Assembly: GCA_044375105.1 (NCBI GenBank) | Contig: JBILNK010000019.1 | Coordinates: 1 to 37,270, forward strand | Length of the DNA stretch: 37,270 nucleotides | DNA from: JBIKLM01 sp044375105 | GTDB taxonomy: Bacteria; Planctomycetota; UBA1135; GCA-002686595 | Direction of reading: 5' to 3' | Shown here: piece by piece, positions 1-7,721 of the stretch | Layout of the letters: each line of letters begins with the position of its first letter | How positions within the stretch are numbered: the first letter of the stretch is position 1 | Made by a program: the position numbers and the translations under genes | The notes under the pieces: model-generated | The model's database searches: none | Told to the model about the DNA's origin: nothing | Seen by the model: the letters and a program-made list of their open reading frames with translations, nothing else

Positions 1-1
1 G

Positions 2-1270
2 CGCGGCCTGATCGGCCGCGGGCACCAGGTCGCCGTGCTGCATCCGGTGCGCAGCGGCGAGCGCCCGCGCTTCACCCTCGAAGAAGCGCGCGGGGCCGAC
101 GACGTGCCGGTGTTCCTGCTCTACAACCCCGGCGATCCCAAGAAGCGCTTCGCGGACTCCTACGAGAACGCCACGGTCGACGCCCTGTTCGAGACCGTGC
201 TCGAGCGCTTCCAGCCGGATCTCGTGCATTTCACCTACCTGCTCTGGGGCCTGTCGGTGGGGCTGCCCGCGGTGGCCCGCCGCCGCGGGCTCGCCCGGCT
301 GCTGACCGTCACGGACTACGGGCCCCTGTGCCATCGCGGGCAGTTCTTCGATTGGCGCCTCGAAGCCTGCGGCGGCCCGCGGCCACCGGAGGTCTGCGCC
401 CGCTGCATCCGCCGCCCCTCGCGGGACGACGCCCCGCTCGGGCGGCGGCTCGTCAAGCGTGCGGCCGCCGATCTGGCGGCCTTGCTGGGCGGCCTGGGGC
501 GCGTGGTGACCCGCGCGGACCTGGTGGCCCGCGAGCGGGCCGTGGGGGCCGCCTTCGAGGCCCTGCAGCGCATCCTGACCCCGACCGAGGTGGTCCGGGA
601 CGCCTACCGGCGCGCCGGCGTGCCCGAGTCCAAGCTGGCCACGCTGGTCTACAGCCTGGACGAGGGTCCCTACGCGGCGGCCCGCGCGGCGCCGGTCGGC
701 GGGCCGGTGCGCTTCGGCTACCTGGGTCAATTCACGCCCCACAAGGGCGTGCACGTGCTGCTCGAGGCCGTGCGCCTGCTTTCCGGACGGCTGCCCGAAT
801 CCGTCGAGCCCTGGGAGGTGCACCTGTTCGGCAAGCCGGCCGGCGGGCGCCACCAGCTCTACGCGCGCCGCCTGTTCGAGCCCGACCCCGGGCCGCGGGT
901 GCGCCTACATCCGCCCTTCGATCCCGACGAGGGGCCGAGGGTCCTGGCCCAGCTCGACGCGCTGGTTTTGCCAAGCCTGTGGGACGAAAACGCGCCGCTC
1001 TCGTGCCTGCAGGCCCGCGCCGCCGGCGTGCCGGTCATCGGCAGCCGCGTGGCGGGCATCGCCGAGGTGATCGAGGAGGGCCGCCACGGGCTGCTGTTCG
1101 CTCCGGGGGACGCCGAGGGCCTGGCGGACGCCATGCGCCGGGTGATCCTGCGCCAGGTCGGCCGCCTGGCAGAGCCCGGCCTGCCCCTGGCCCTCGAGCA
1201 GCACCTCATGCGGCTCGAAAATCTGTACGAAACGCTGGTATTCGAGGCTCGCGGCGGCGCTCCGCATTGA
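2..1270 (+). CDS. GT4-family glycosyltransferase, 5' end outside window
   Basis: Glycosyltransferase of the GT4/GT-B fold, expected to transfer a sugar from a nucleotide-sugar to a lipid-linked or surface glycan at the inner membrane. The frame is open from base 2 and reads RGLIGRGHQVAVLHPVR, the usual first beta-alpha unit of such enzymes, so the GTG at 35 is not the start and the true start lies upstream. Visible parts: an N-terminal domain with TDYGPLC and a Cys-bearing loop (C..C..C), then a C-terminal donor domain beginning FGYLGQFTPHKG. The normal E-x7-E catalytic motif reads DENAPLSCLQA, with Gln in place of the second Glu. A second GT4 gene follows on the same strand. Family assignment is firm; acceptor and sugar are unknown. 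Confidence 0.88.
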   Translation, partial: RGLIGRGHQVAVLHPVRSGERPRFTLEEARGADDVPVFLLYNPGDPKKRFADSYENATVDALFETVLERFQPDLVHFTYLLWGLSVGLPAVARRRGLARLLTVTDYGPLCHRGQFFDWRLEACGGPRPPEVCARCIRRPSRDDAPLGRRLVKRAAADLAALLGGLGRVVTRADLVARERAVGAAFEALQRILTPTEVVRDAYRRAGVPESKLATLVYSLDEGPYAAARAAPVGGPVRFGYLGQFTPHKGVHVLLEAVRLLSGRLPESVEPWEVHLFGKPAGGRHQLYARRLFEPDPGPRVRLHPPFDPDEGPRVLAQLDALVLPSLWDENAPLSCLQARAAGVPVIGSRVAGIAEVIEEGRHGLLFAPGDAEGLADAMRRVILRQVGRLAEPGLPLALEQHLMRLENLYETLVFEARGGAPH

Positions 1271-1395
1271 GCTGGCGTTGGCCGCCCCGCGGCACTCGCT
1301 GCCGGACGGGGCGAATCCGGACCCAGGCGCCGTTCGATCACCGGGAGCAGGGCTGGTGCGGCCCCGCCGCTGCGCTAACCTGCCCCGGCCGCGCC

Positions 1396-1455
1396 TTGCC
1401 AGCGCCCGCCCGTTGCCAGCGCCCCCCCGTTGCCAGCGTCCCCCCCGTGCCAGGG
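1396..1455. repeat. 17-bp tandem repeat, about 3.5 copies
   Basis: TTGCCAGCG recurs at 1396, 1413 and 1430, exactly 17 bp apart. The rest of each unit is C-rich, and a decayed fourth copy (GTGCCAGGG) begins at 1447. It lies in the intergenic stretch before the second glycosyltransferase. No function can be read from it. Confidence 0.75.
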
Positions 1456-1496
1456 ACTCGCCCCGCCGGCCCCACACCGATCCGCGCCCCTTCGCC

Positions 1497-3023
1497 TTGG
1501 ACAACCGCGCCGACACGTTCAGCTACGCCCTCGGGCAGGGCCTCAACATCGGTTTCCTGGCGATGAGCTACGCCCCCGACGTGGGCGGGGTGCAGACGCT
1601 GATGACCGGCTTGGCGCGCGAGTACCAGCGCCGCGGACATCAGGTGTTCGTGCTGTGCCTCGACATGAGCGGCCAGGCCGAGCCCTTCACGCACCGCGAA
1701 GAGCGCATCGAAGGTGTGCTGGTGCGCCGCATCGCCTACGCCTTCCACGACCACCGCCGCCTGGCCGACCTGCTGCGCCACAAGCGCCTCGAGGACCTGG
1801 TCCTGGCCTGGCTCGCCGAAGCGCCCTGCGACGTGATCCACGTCCACCATCTGTCGGGCTTCGGCGCGGGGGCCCTGGCGGCGATTCAAGCGGTCGGGCA
1901 GCCCCTGGTGCTGACCCTGCACGACTACTGGCTGATCGATCCGCTGGGGCAGATGTACGCCACGCGCCCGCGCAGCGAGCCCGAGCCCGAGGACATCCGT
2001 TCCGCCCCGCCCTTCGGCGCCGCCATCGAGCGCCCCGAGCTGGACCTGTGGGTCGAGCGCATCCGCGGCTGCTGGCCGCACCTGTTGCCCTCTGGCGGCG
2101 GACAACAAACCGGCCCCGAAGACCAGCCCGTGCCCGACGACCGCGCCGCCGTCGAGGCTTGCCTCGACTATGCCATGCAGATGCTGCGCCTGCCGGCCTG
2201 CGTGCTCTCGCCCTCGGCCGCGGCGGCCGACGTCTTCGCCCGCGCCGGCCTGGAAGCGGGGCGCATCCAGGTGTGCGAGAACGGCGTCGATGTGGCCGGC
2301 CTCAAGGAAGCCGTGGCGGCCGAGCGCCAACCGCTATCGCGCCCCGCGGGGCAGCTGCGGCTCGGGGTGCTCGGTTCGGTGCTGCCCTCGAAGGGCGCGC
2401 TCGAGTTCGCCCAGGCGTTCCTGGACGCGGGCGTGCCGGGCCTTGAGCTCGAGATCCACGGCAACGAGCCCAGCTACCACGGCGACAACCGCTACGTCGA
2501 ACGCCTGCGGCGCCTGGCCTCGGAACAGCCTTCGATCCGGGTCTTCGGCCCCTACACGCCCGAGCGCCTGCCGGCGATCCTGGCCGGCCTGGACGGGGTT
2601 GCGGCGCCCTCGCGCTGGGAGGAGGTCTTCGGCCTGACCGTGCGCGAGGCGCGCGCCGCGGGCCTGCCGATCCTGGTCTCCGACGCCGGAGCGCTGGCGG
2701 CCTCGGCCGACGGCGGCCGCGGGGGCTGGATCGTGGGCCGCGACGACCGCGCCGGCTGGGCCCAAGCGATCCGCGAGTTCGCCAGCGACGAGGCCCTGCG
2801 GCGCAAGAAAGCGGCCCACACGGTGGAGCCCCGGGGCCTCGCCGAACAAGCCAAGGAGCTGCTCGGCCACTACACCCAAGCGATCTTTGACACCACCGGC
2901 CGCGACCTGCGGGTCAAGTTCGGCCCGCCGCCGCCGGTCAGCGGCGCGGCGCTGCCCGAACTCGACAAAAAAGCCGAACGACCGAGCCTGGTGGGCCGCT
3001 TCCGCCGCTGGCTCGGCCAGTGA
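1497..3023 (+). CDS. GT4-family glycosyltransferase
   Basis: A 508-residue GT-B glycosyltransferase. The N-terminal domain has LNIGFLAMSYAPDVGGVQTL and LHDYWL; the donor domain has LRLGVLGSVLPSKG and an intact E-x7-E (EVFGLTVREA). The open frame reaches back to 1278, but 1278-1496 translates to Pro/Arg-rich low-complexity sequence and contains a 17-bp tandem repeat whose period is not a multiple of three, so that stretch is probably untranslated. I chose the TTG at 1497, the last good start before the conserved strand; ATG 1563 would cut into it. Between the two domains lies an extra loop of about 75 residues rich in Pro, Glu and Gly. It follows another GT4 gene and probably acts in the same glycan pathway. 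Start confidence is only moderate. Confidence 0.85.
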   Translation: MDNRADTFSYALGQGLNIGFLAMSYAPDVGGVQTLMTGLAREYQRRGHQVFVLCLDMSGQAEPFTHREERIEGVLVRRIAYAFHDHRRLADLLRHKRLEDLVLAWLAEAPCDVIHVHHLSGFGAGALAAIQAVGQPLVLTLHDYWLIDPLGQMYATRPRSEPEPEDIRSAPPFGAAIERPELDLWVERIRGCWPHLLPSGGGQQTGPEDQPVPDDRAAVEACLDYAMQMLRLPACVLSPSAAAADVFARAGLEAGRIQVCENGVDVAGLKEAVAAERQPLSRPAGQLRLGVLGSVLPSKGALEFAQAFLDAGVPGLELEIHGNEPSYHGDNRYVERLRRLASEQPSIRVFGPYTPERLPAILAGLDGVAAPSRWEEVFGLTVREARAAGLPILVSDAGALAASADGGRGGWIVGRDDRAGWAQAIREFASDEALRRKKAAHTVEPRGLAEQAKELLGHYTQAIFDTTGRDLRVKFGPPPPVSGAALPELDKKAERPSLVGRFRRWLGQ

Positions 3024-3260
3024 ACGCTGCCTCCCAGCCGTGGAGGCTGGGGCAGGGTCTGGGGGAGGGATCGACCGCTGCTGCGACGGGGGCTGGCCGT
3101 CCCTGATGGGCGCGGGCTTGCGCTCCCGAAACGGATTGCGGCCCGGGCAGAATCGCGCGCTGGACGGCCGCCGACGGGACCCGGCCGCGGTCGCTGGAGT
3201 CCGAGGGGTCCTGCCCGCAGGATCCGACCTGCGAGCGACCGGATCCCCCTGGATTTCAAC

Positions 3261-3752
3261 TCACAGGGACTGGATCGGCTGGACCTGCCCGTTGACGATC
3301 AGGCGGATGTCCGCCGCCGAGGTGACCGTGGCCCAGGATCCGGTGATGGCCTCGACACTGATCACGTCGCCGCCTTCGAGGGGATAACGAAGAACCGGGG
3401 GGAACTCGATCAGGTTCCAGCCGCGGTTGGAGGTGCTGCCGAGCATCCCCATTTTCGGCCTCAAATCCACGACGCTGACCTGGAGATAACCGCCGCTCAG
3501 GCCAGTCCCCATAGCCGCTCCTGGCAAAACGGTCAGGTCTAGCTCCCACCTCCCATGGTCCAGATCGCTAGTGACCACGTAGATCGGCTTGAGCTCCGCA
3601 ACGCCCGCGGGGGGCTCGGCCATCGAAGGGGAGCAGGCCGCGAGGAGCAGCGGCGCACAAGCCGCCAAAATCTTCGAGGGGCAGAGGGTGGACCGCCGAC
3701 CGGTGAGGAGTCTGTCTGAGCGTTCCATGGAGCGAAAGAATTGTTTTGTCAT
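3261..3752 (-). CDS. Small putative lipoprotein, unrecognised
   Basis: A 163-residue protein I do not recognise. The N-terminus is basic (MTKQFFRSMERSDR), followed by a hydrophobic segment ending LLLAAC-SPS, a good signal peptidase II lipobox; a second LAAC occurs 8 residues earlier. The mature part is about 125 residues with no Cys and alternating hydrophobic positions, suggesting a beta-rich soluble domain. An alternative start is ATG 3728 (MERSDR). It follows the 3778-4131 gene on the same strand after 25 bp, so the two probably form an operon. GC and codon use are visibly less extreme than in the flanking genes, consistent with recent acquisition. Expected location: lipid-anchored, facing the periplasm. 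Confidence 0.7.
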   Translation of the reverse strand: MTKQFFRSMERSDRLLTGRRSTLCPSKILAACAPLLLAACSPSMAEPPAGVAELKPIYVVTSDLDHGRWELDLTVLPGAAMGTGLSGGYLQVSVVDLRPKMGMLGSTSNRGWNLIEFPPVLRYPLEGGDVISVEAITGSWATVTSAADIRLIVNGQVQPIQSL

Positions 3753-3777
3753 GATGGCGCCGGTTGGTTGTTGAGGA

Positions 3778-4131
3778 TCAGCACGGCACCGTAGTGAAGT
3801 CGAAGTCCGCGCAGTCGTCGACTGTGGCCCATGTGTTTGGGCTCTTCGGCTGCGCGGAGAGCTTCAGGTTGGTCCCTGTATTGCAGGGGCCGAAAGCCGG
3901 ATCGTTCGAGTTTTTCGGTACCGAGGTAGTTCCGCTTCCGACCTGGAATCCGCACTGCACCGTAATCACGACACGCGCGGTCTGGCCGGACGGCCGAGAG
4001 GCCACGGTGATGGTGACGTCGCAATCACCCACAGGTTCGTCGCAGACCGTGACCGGAGTCTGCGATCGGACAGCGCCGATCGGGCCAACTGCCAGGCTCA
4101 AGATCAGGTAGAGCGGCAGGAGAAGCTCCAT
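3778..4131 (-). CDS. Small exported Cys-rich protein, unrecognised
   Basis: A 117-residue protein with a classical signal peptide (MELLLPLYLILSLAVGPIGA, cleavage likely near AVRSQ). The mature part of about 95 residues has six Cys, including the C-terminal residue, enough for three disulfides, and many Thr, Val and Ser suggestive of a beta fold. I recognise no family. It is the first gene of a two-gene unit with the downstream lipoprotein. The promoter has a perfect TTGACA, and the ATG lies 6 nt after the -10 position. Lower GC than the neighbourhood suggests transfer. The function may be extracellular or periplasmic binding or structure, but this is not supported further. Confidence 0.65.
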   Translation of the reverse strand: MELLLPLYLILSLAVGPIGAVRSQTPVTVCDEPVGDCDVTITVASRPSGQTARVVITVQCGFQVGSGTTSVPKNSNDPAFGPCNTGTNLKLSAQPKSPNTWATVDDCADFDFTTVPC

Positions 4132-4137
4132 AATTTG

Positions 4138-4166
4138 ATGGTGCGGAGTCCCTTCGGCCCTGTCAA
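4138..4166 (-). promoter_or_regulatory. Putative sigma70 promoter with near-leaderless start
   Basis: On the minus strand TTGACA (4166-4161) is followed after 17 bp by CACCAT (4143-4138) and, 6 nt later, by the ATG of the exported-protein gene at 4131. The -35 is perfect; the -10 matches only 3 of 6. Confidence 0.5.
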
Positions 4167-4297
4167 GAGCCTCTATTCTCTCTCTCCACGGCCCTCGGCA
4201 TCCGCCTCGGAGGGGTAGCCCGTGGCGAGGACCCGGACGGAGGCGACCTGCCGGCCAGGCGCCCGGGCCCTGGGCCCGACCGGCGGTCTCGCTTGCC

Positions 4298-5128
4298 CTA
4301 CCCGTGGGCGGGCGGGCCGGATAGGTGGCCGGAGAGCAGCAGGCCGGCCACCAGCAGGGCGGCCAGGAGGCGCCACCAGCCGAAGAGTTCGAGGCCGCGG
4401 GAGGAGAGCCAAGCGACCATCCAGCGCACCGCGATCAGGGCCGAGGCGAAGGCCATGGCGAAGCCGGCCGCGAGCTCCAGGGGGCCATAGTCCGCCAGCA
4501 TGGCTGCGCCGCTGCCCAAAGCCTTGTAGGCGGTGGCGGCGCCGAGGGTCAGGAGGCCCAGCAGGAACGAGAACTCGACCGCCGCGACCATCGACAGGCC
4601 GCCCACCAGGCCGCCCAGGATCGTGGCCAGGCTGCGGCTGACCCCGGGCCAGAGGGCCAGGCACTGGAACAGGCCGACCAGCAGCGCCAGGCGCGGCCCG
4701 AGCTGTTCGAGCGGCGCGCCCGCGCGCCCGCCGAGGCCGCGGCCGATCCACAGCAGCAAAACGCCGCCCGCGGCCCAGGCGGCGACCACCGGCCAGGGGC
4801 CGAACAGGTGCTGTTCGATGCGCTCGTCAAACAGCAGGCCCGCGATCGCCGCGGGCACGAAGGCCAGCAGCAGGCACAGGGCCAAGCGGCGTCCGGCGGG
4901 ATCGCGGCCGGCCAGGCCGCGCAGCATCGACTGCACGCGCTGGCGGTAGAGCAGCAGAACCGCGGCGATCGCTCCGGCCTGGATCACGATCGCGTAGGCG
5001 TTGGCCGCCTCGCTGGCGGGGATGCCCATCAGGCGCTGGGCCACCAGCAGGTGCCCGGTGGAGCTGACCGGCAGGTATTCGGTGATGCCCTCGACCAGGC
5101 CGAGGACCAAGGCTTGCCAAAGCTCCAT
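4298..5128 (-). CDS. uppP: Undecaprenyl-diphosphatase (BacA/UppP family)
   Basis: Integral membrane phosphatase that converts undecaprenyl diphosphate to undecaprenyl phosphate on the outer face of the inner membrane, recycling the carrier for peptidoglycan and surface glycans. The 276-residue length is typical. Diagnostic motifs are visible: EGITEYLPVSSTGH at 13-26, with the two catalytic-region Glu (E13, E17), and PGVSRS at 161-166. About eight hydrophobic segments follow the family pattern. The ATG at 5128 gives the standard N-terminus MELWQALVLGLVEG. Upstream there is no Shine-Dalgarno sequence; instead there is a C-rich stretch, with TACGCT 22 nt before the ATG. It is transcribed away from the pseudopilin gene. 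Its presence fits the glycosyltransferases nearby. Confidence 0.96.
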   Translation of the reverse strand: MELWQALVLGLVEGITEYLPVSSTGHLLVAQRLMGIPASEAANAYAIVIQAGAIAAVLLLYRQRVQSMLRGLAGRDPAGRRLALCLLLAFVPAAIAGLLFDERIEQHLFGPWPVVAAWAAGGVLLLWIGRGLGGRAGAPLEQLGPRLALLVGLFQCLALWPGVSRSLATILGGLVGGLSMVAAVEFSFLLGLLTLGAATAYKALGSGAAMLADYGPLELAAGFAMAFASALIAVRWMVAWLSSRGLELFGWWRLLAALLVAGLLLSGHLSGPPAHG

Positions 5129-5150
5129 GGGGATGCGGGGGGAAAGCGCG

Positions 5151-5156
5151 AGCGTA
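5151..5156 (-). promoter_or_regulatory. Putative -10 box for uppP
   Basis: TACGCT on the minus strand, 22 nt before the uppP ATG. It would give a leader of about 15 nt made mainly of C and T. Confidence 0.35.
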
Positions 5157-5428
5157 GCAGCCCGTTCGGCCGCGCCCTATCGACCTCCCGCGGGCCGGGA
5201 CGGGATGCGGCGCGCCGCCAAGGAGCGGGCCCCAGGGCTGCGGATCGGGCCCCACGGGCCGGTCTGCGCCGCAGGCCCGCGGACGTGCCGCCTGGCCGTG
5301 CGCGCCGGGGGGGGGCGTGCTAATTCGGGCTGGGGCGCTCAAGATCCGGGTCTCTGGGGCCGAAGCAGGGCGGACCTGAGCGCGGGCCGGGCGGGGGCCC
5401 GAGCCCCCAGAAAACACTTCGGCGAACC

Positions 5429-6157
5429 ATGGCACACGGGGAGCGGGCAAGCGGGCGGAGCGGATTCACCCTGATCGAGCTGATGATCGTGGTGGCCTTG
5501 ATCGCGGTGCTCTCGACCCTGGCCGTGCCCAAGCTGCTCAGCAGCCGCCTGGTGGCCAACGAATCGGCGGCGATCTCGACCCTGCGCACGCTGTCCACGG
5601 CCCAGGCTCAGCTGCAGGCCTCGAGCGCGATCGACTGCGACAGCGACGGCGCCGGAGAATTCGGCTATTTCGGCGAACTGGCCGGGGCGGTGGGGCTGCG
5701 CGAGGACGACGGCAGCCAAGCGGCGCAGGTCGGCGCCGAAGCGCTCGATCCGGCGATCCTGGCCACCGCGCTCGGCTTCGTCGACGGATCCGCGGTGCGG
5801 CGCTCGGGCTACATCTTCCAGATGTTCCTGCCGGACGCCGGCGGCGTCGGCACCCCCGAGGCCGCCGGGGGCGGCATGGGCGTGAGCATCGACCCCGACC
5901 AGGCCGAGGTCTTTTGGTGCTGCTACGCCTGGCCCATGGACGCGGGCTCGAGCGGCAACCGGGCCTTCTTCCTGAACCAGGAGGGCGACATCCTGCAGTT
6001 CAACAACCAGTCCGGCGCCTACAGCGGCGCCGGCGGGGGACCGGATTGGAGCGCGGCCTTCTCCCCGGGCAGCGACGACCTGGGGGACGAGGCTTCGAAC
6101 GGCGCCCTCGGCATCCCGGGCAACGACGGCAACCTGTGGACCTCGCTGCAGCTTTGA
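5429..6157 (+). CDS. Type IV pilin-like / type II secretion pseudopilin
   Basis: A 242-residue prepilin-like protein. The leader MAHGERASGRSG is followed by FTLIELMIVVALIAVLSTLAVPKL, the class III signal: cleavage and methylation between G12 and F13, with Glu at +5 (E17). A GspO/PilD-type peptidase is therefore expected elsewhere in the genome. The helix continues into an N-terminal stalk; the rest is acidic, Gly/Asp-rich and has two adjacent Cys (WCCYAW). Wording such as SGYIFQMFLPD and GNRAFFLNQEGDILQFNN resembles orphan pseudopilins common in planctomycetes. It stands alone, without other secretion or pilus genes nearby. Assembly partner and role are unknown. Confidence 0.88.
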   Translation: MAHGERASGRSGFTLIELMIVVALIAVLSTLAVPKLLSSRLVANESAAISTLRTLSTAQAQLQASSAIDCDSDGAGEFGYFGELAGAVGLREDDGSQAAQVGAEALDPAILATALGFVDGSAVRRSGYIFQMFLPDAGGVGTPEAAGGGMGVSIDPDQAEVFWCCYAWPMDAGSSGNRAFFLNQEGDILQFNNQSGAYSGAGGGPDWSAAFSPGSDDLGDEASNGALGIPGNDGNLWTSLQL

Positions 6158-6236
6158 CCCCGAACCGCCCGTGCTCGGCCGGTCCGGAGCGCGGGTCGCC
6201 GGGCTAGGGACGCTCGCGGGGGCCGGCCTCGGCCTT

Positions 6237-6253
6237 CAGGCCCGCGGGGCCTG
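6237..6253. terminator. GC hairpin between convergent genes
   Basis: CAGGCCC, loop GCG, GGGCCTG: a perfect 7-bp stem in the gap between the convergent pseudopilin and small membrane-protein genes. No T-run, so intrinsic termination is uncertain. Confidence 0.4.
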
Positions 6254-6266
6254 CGGGCGCTCGCGA

Positions 6267-6500
6267 TCAGCGCGCGCCGGCGCTGTCCACTGCGGGAGCG
6301 TCGCTGGCTTGTCCGGCCGGGAGCGCCGGAACGGAAAGATCCACGGCGGGCGCCGTTTCGCTGCTCGCGCGCTTGGAGGCGCGGGCCTCCTTGGCTTCCA
6401 CCCAGACGGTGTAGCCCAACCAGCCGAGCACCGCCACCAGGACGGCGTCCAGCAGGATCAGGCGCTTGATCCAGGCCTTGTCCATGACTTTGGCTTCCAC
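6267..6500 (-). CDS. Small single-pass membrane protein, unrecognised
   Basis: A 77-residue protein with a basic N-terminus (DKAWIKR), one transmembrane helix at about residues 12-32 (LILLDAVLVAVLGWLGYTVWV), then a short charged, Ala-rich tail. I know no family. The start is either GTG 6500 or ATG 6485 (MDKAWIKRL). TACGCT ends 6 nt before the GTG, which favours 6500 with a leaderless message. It lies 60 bp after the glycosyltransferase on the same strand, so it may also be read through from that operon. It could be a small membrane adaptor, but nothing here proves it. Confidence 0.55.
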   Translation of the reverse strand: MEAKVMDKAWIKRLILLDAVLVAVLGWLGYTVWVEAKEARASKRASSETAPAVDLSVPALPAGQASDAPAVDSAGAR

Positions 6501-6506
6501 GGCAGC

Positions 6507-6512
6507 AGCGTA
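6507..6512 (-). promoter_or_regulatory. Putative -10 box directly before a start codon
   Basis: TACGCT on the minus strand, 6 nt before GTG 6500. This would put the transcript start at or next to the start codon. No clear -35. Confidence 0.4.
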
Positions 6513-6560
6513 GTGCCTGGACCGCGTTGGTTCGCGCCCAAAATGGCTCCCGCCCCGGGA

Positions 6561-7721
6561 TCAACCCGGCCGGGCGCGGGCGGCGCGGTCCCAAGCCGCC
6601 AGCAGGCGTTCTCCCAGGGCGGGCCAGGGGTAGAGCTGCTCCACCTGGGCGCGCCCCGCCAGGCCGAGCTGGCGGGCCGCCGCGGGGTCGTCGAGCAGCG
6701 CCGCGCAAGCCGCGGCGAACTCCTCCGGCCGCTCCGCCAGCGCCAGGTGGCGCCCGCCCTCGAGCTCGAGCCCCTCGGCTCCAATGGGGGTCGAGACCAG
6801 CGGGGTGCCGAGCGCCAGGGCCTCGACGATCTTGAGCCGGGTGCCGCCCCCGATGCGCAGGGGCACCACCGCCAGGGCGGCGCGCTCGAGGTGCGGGCGC
6901 ACCGCGGGCACGGCGCCGACCAGCTCGACCCGCGGCCCGGCCAGGGCCTGGATGCGCGGACCGGCGCCGCGACCGACCAGCTCGAGCACCACGCCGGGCC
7001 GGCGGGCCGCCAGGCGCGGCAGGATCTCGGCCACGAACCATTCGAGGCCGTCGATGTTGGGGGCGTAATCGAGGGAGCCCACGAAGCACAGCCGGTCGGG
7101 CCGGCGCGCGGGGGCCGGCTGGCTCGGCGCGAAGTCCTGGGCGTCGAACCCCGAAGGCACCACCGAAACCTCGAGGCCCGGGTGCCGTTGAAGCAGCAGC
7201 TCGCGGTCGCCTTCGCTGCAGGTCAGATGGTGGCGGAAGCGCGCCGCGGCCAGGCGTTCGAGGCGCGCGAGCTTCCACAGGTCGAAGGCCGCTGCGGGGT
7301 CCCGCGGGGGGCGGGTGCGGCGCTGGAAGTCGAGGTCGAGCTTGTGGTGGTGCACCAGCACCGCCCGGGCGCGATCCGGCGGCAGGCGGCGGGCCAGCAG
7401 CAGCTCGTCGAGATGCACCAGGTCGAACTCCGGGGCCGCCTGCTCGAGGCGCCGATCGAGGGTCGCCGAGGCGAACCAGCGCTCGATCTTGGGCTCTGTC
7501 CAGCGCGCCCGGAGCGGCGGCCGCGAGCGCGGGAATAGCTCGACCTCGAGGCCCAGTCCGCGCAGAGCCCGTTCGGCTTCGCCGGGGGGCCGCGGGTCCT
7601 CCACGGCGAACAGCGTCACGCGGCAGCGCTTGGCCGCCTGCTCGAGCAGCCGGAAGGTGCGGATCCGCCCGCCGGAATCGAGCGGCCAGGGCACCGCCGG
7701 GCTGACGACCAACACGCGCAT
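6561..7721 (-). CDS. GT4-family glycosyltransferase
   Basis: A 386-residue GT-B enzyme. MRVLVVSPAVPWPLDSGGRIRT is a classic N-terminus of the glycosyltransferase group that also contains exopolysaccharide/PEP-CTERM-associated sugar transferases. The C-terminal donor domain has LCFVGSLDYAPN and PLRIGGGTRLKIVEALALG, the G-x-R-x-K...E phosphate and donor-binding motif. The open frame extends far upstream, but that part is antisense-like Arg/Gly-rich sequence; the ATG at 7721 gives the conserved start. That ATG overlaps the stop of the upstream phosphatase gene by one base (TGATG), so the two are almost certainly translationally coupled. The sugar transferred is unknown; a glycan role alongside the other five glycosyltransferases is inferred. 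Confidence 0.9.
   Translation of the reverse strand: MRVLVVSPAVPWPLDSGGRIRTFRLLEQAAKRCRVTLFAVEDPRPPGEAERALRGLGLEVELFPRSRPPLRARWTEPKIERWFASATLDRRLEQAAPEFDLVHLDELLLARRLPPDRARAVLVHHHKLDLDFQRRTRPPRDPAAAFDLWKLARLERLAAARFRHHLTCSEGDRELLLQRHPGLEVSVVPSGFDAQDFAPSQPAPARRPDRLCFVGSLDYAPNIDGLEWFVAEILPRLAARRPGVVLELVGRGAGPRIQALAGPRVELVGAVPAVRPHLERAALAVVPLRIGGGTRLKIVEALALGTPLVSTPIGAEGLELEGGRHLALAERPEEFAAACAALLDDPAAARQLGLAGRAQVEQLYPWPALGERLLAAWDRAARARPG

Noticed and set aside
1278..1496. N-terminal extension of the second glycosyltransferase
   Set aside because: Pro/Arg-rich translation with an embedded 17-bp repeat that breaks the reading-frame period; conserved sequence starts only after 1530.
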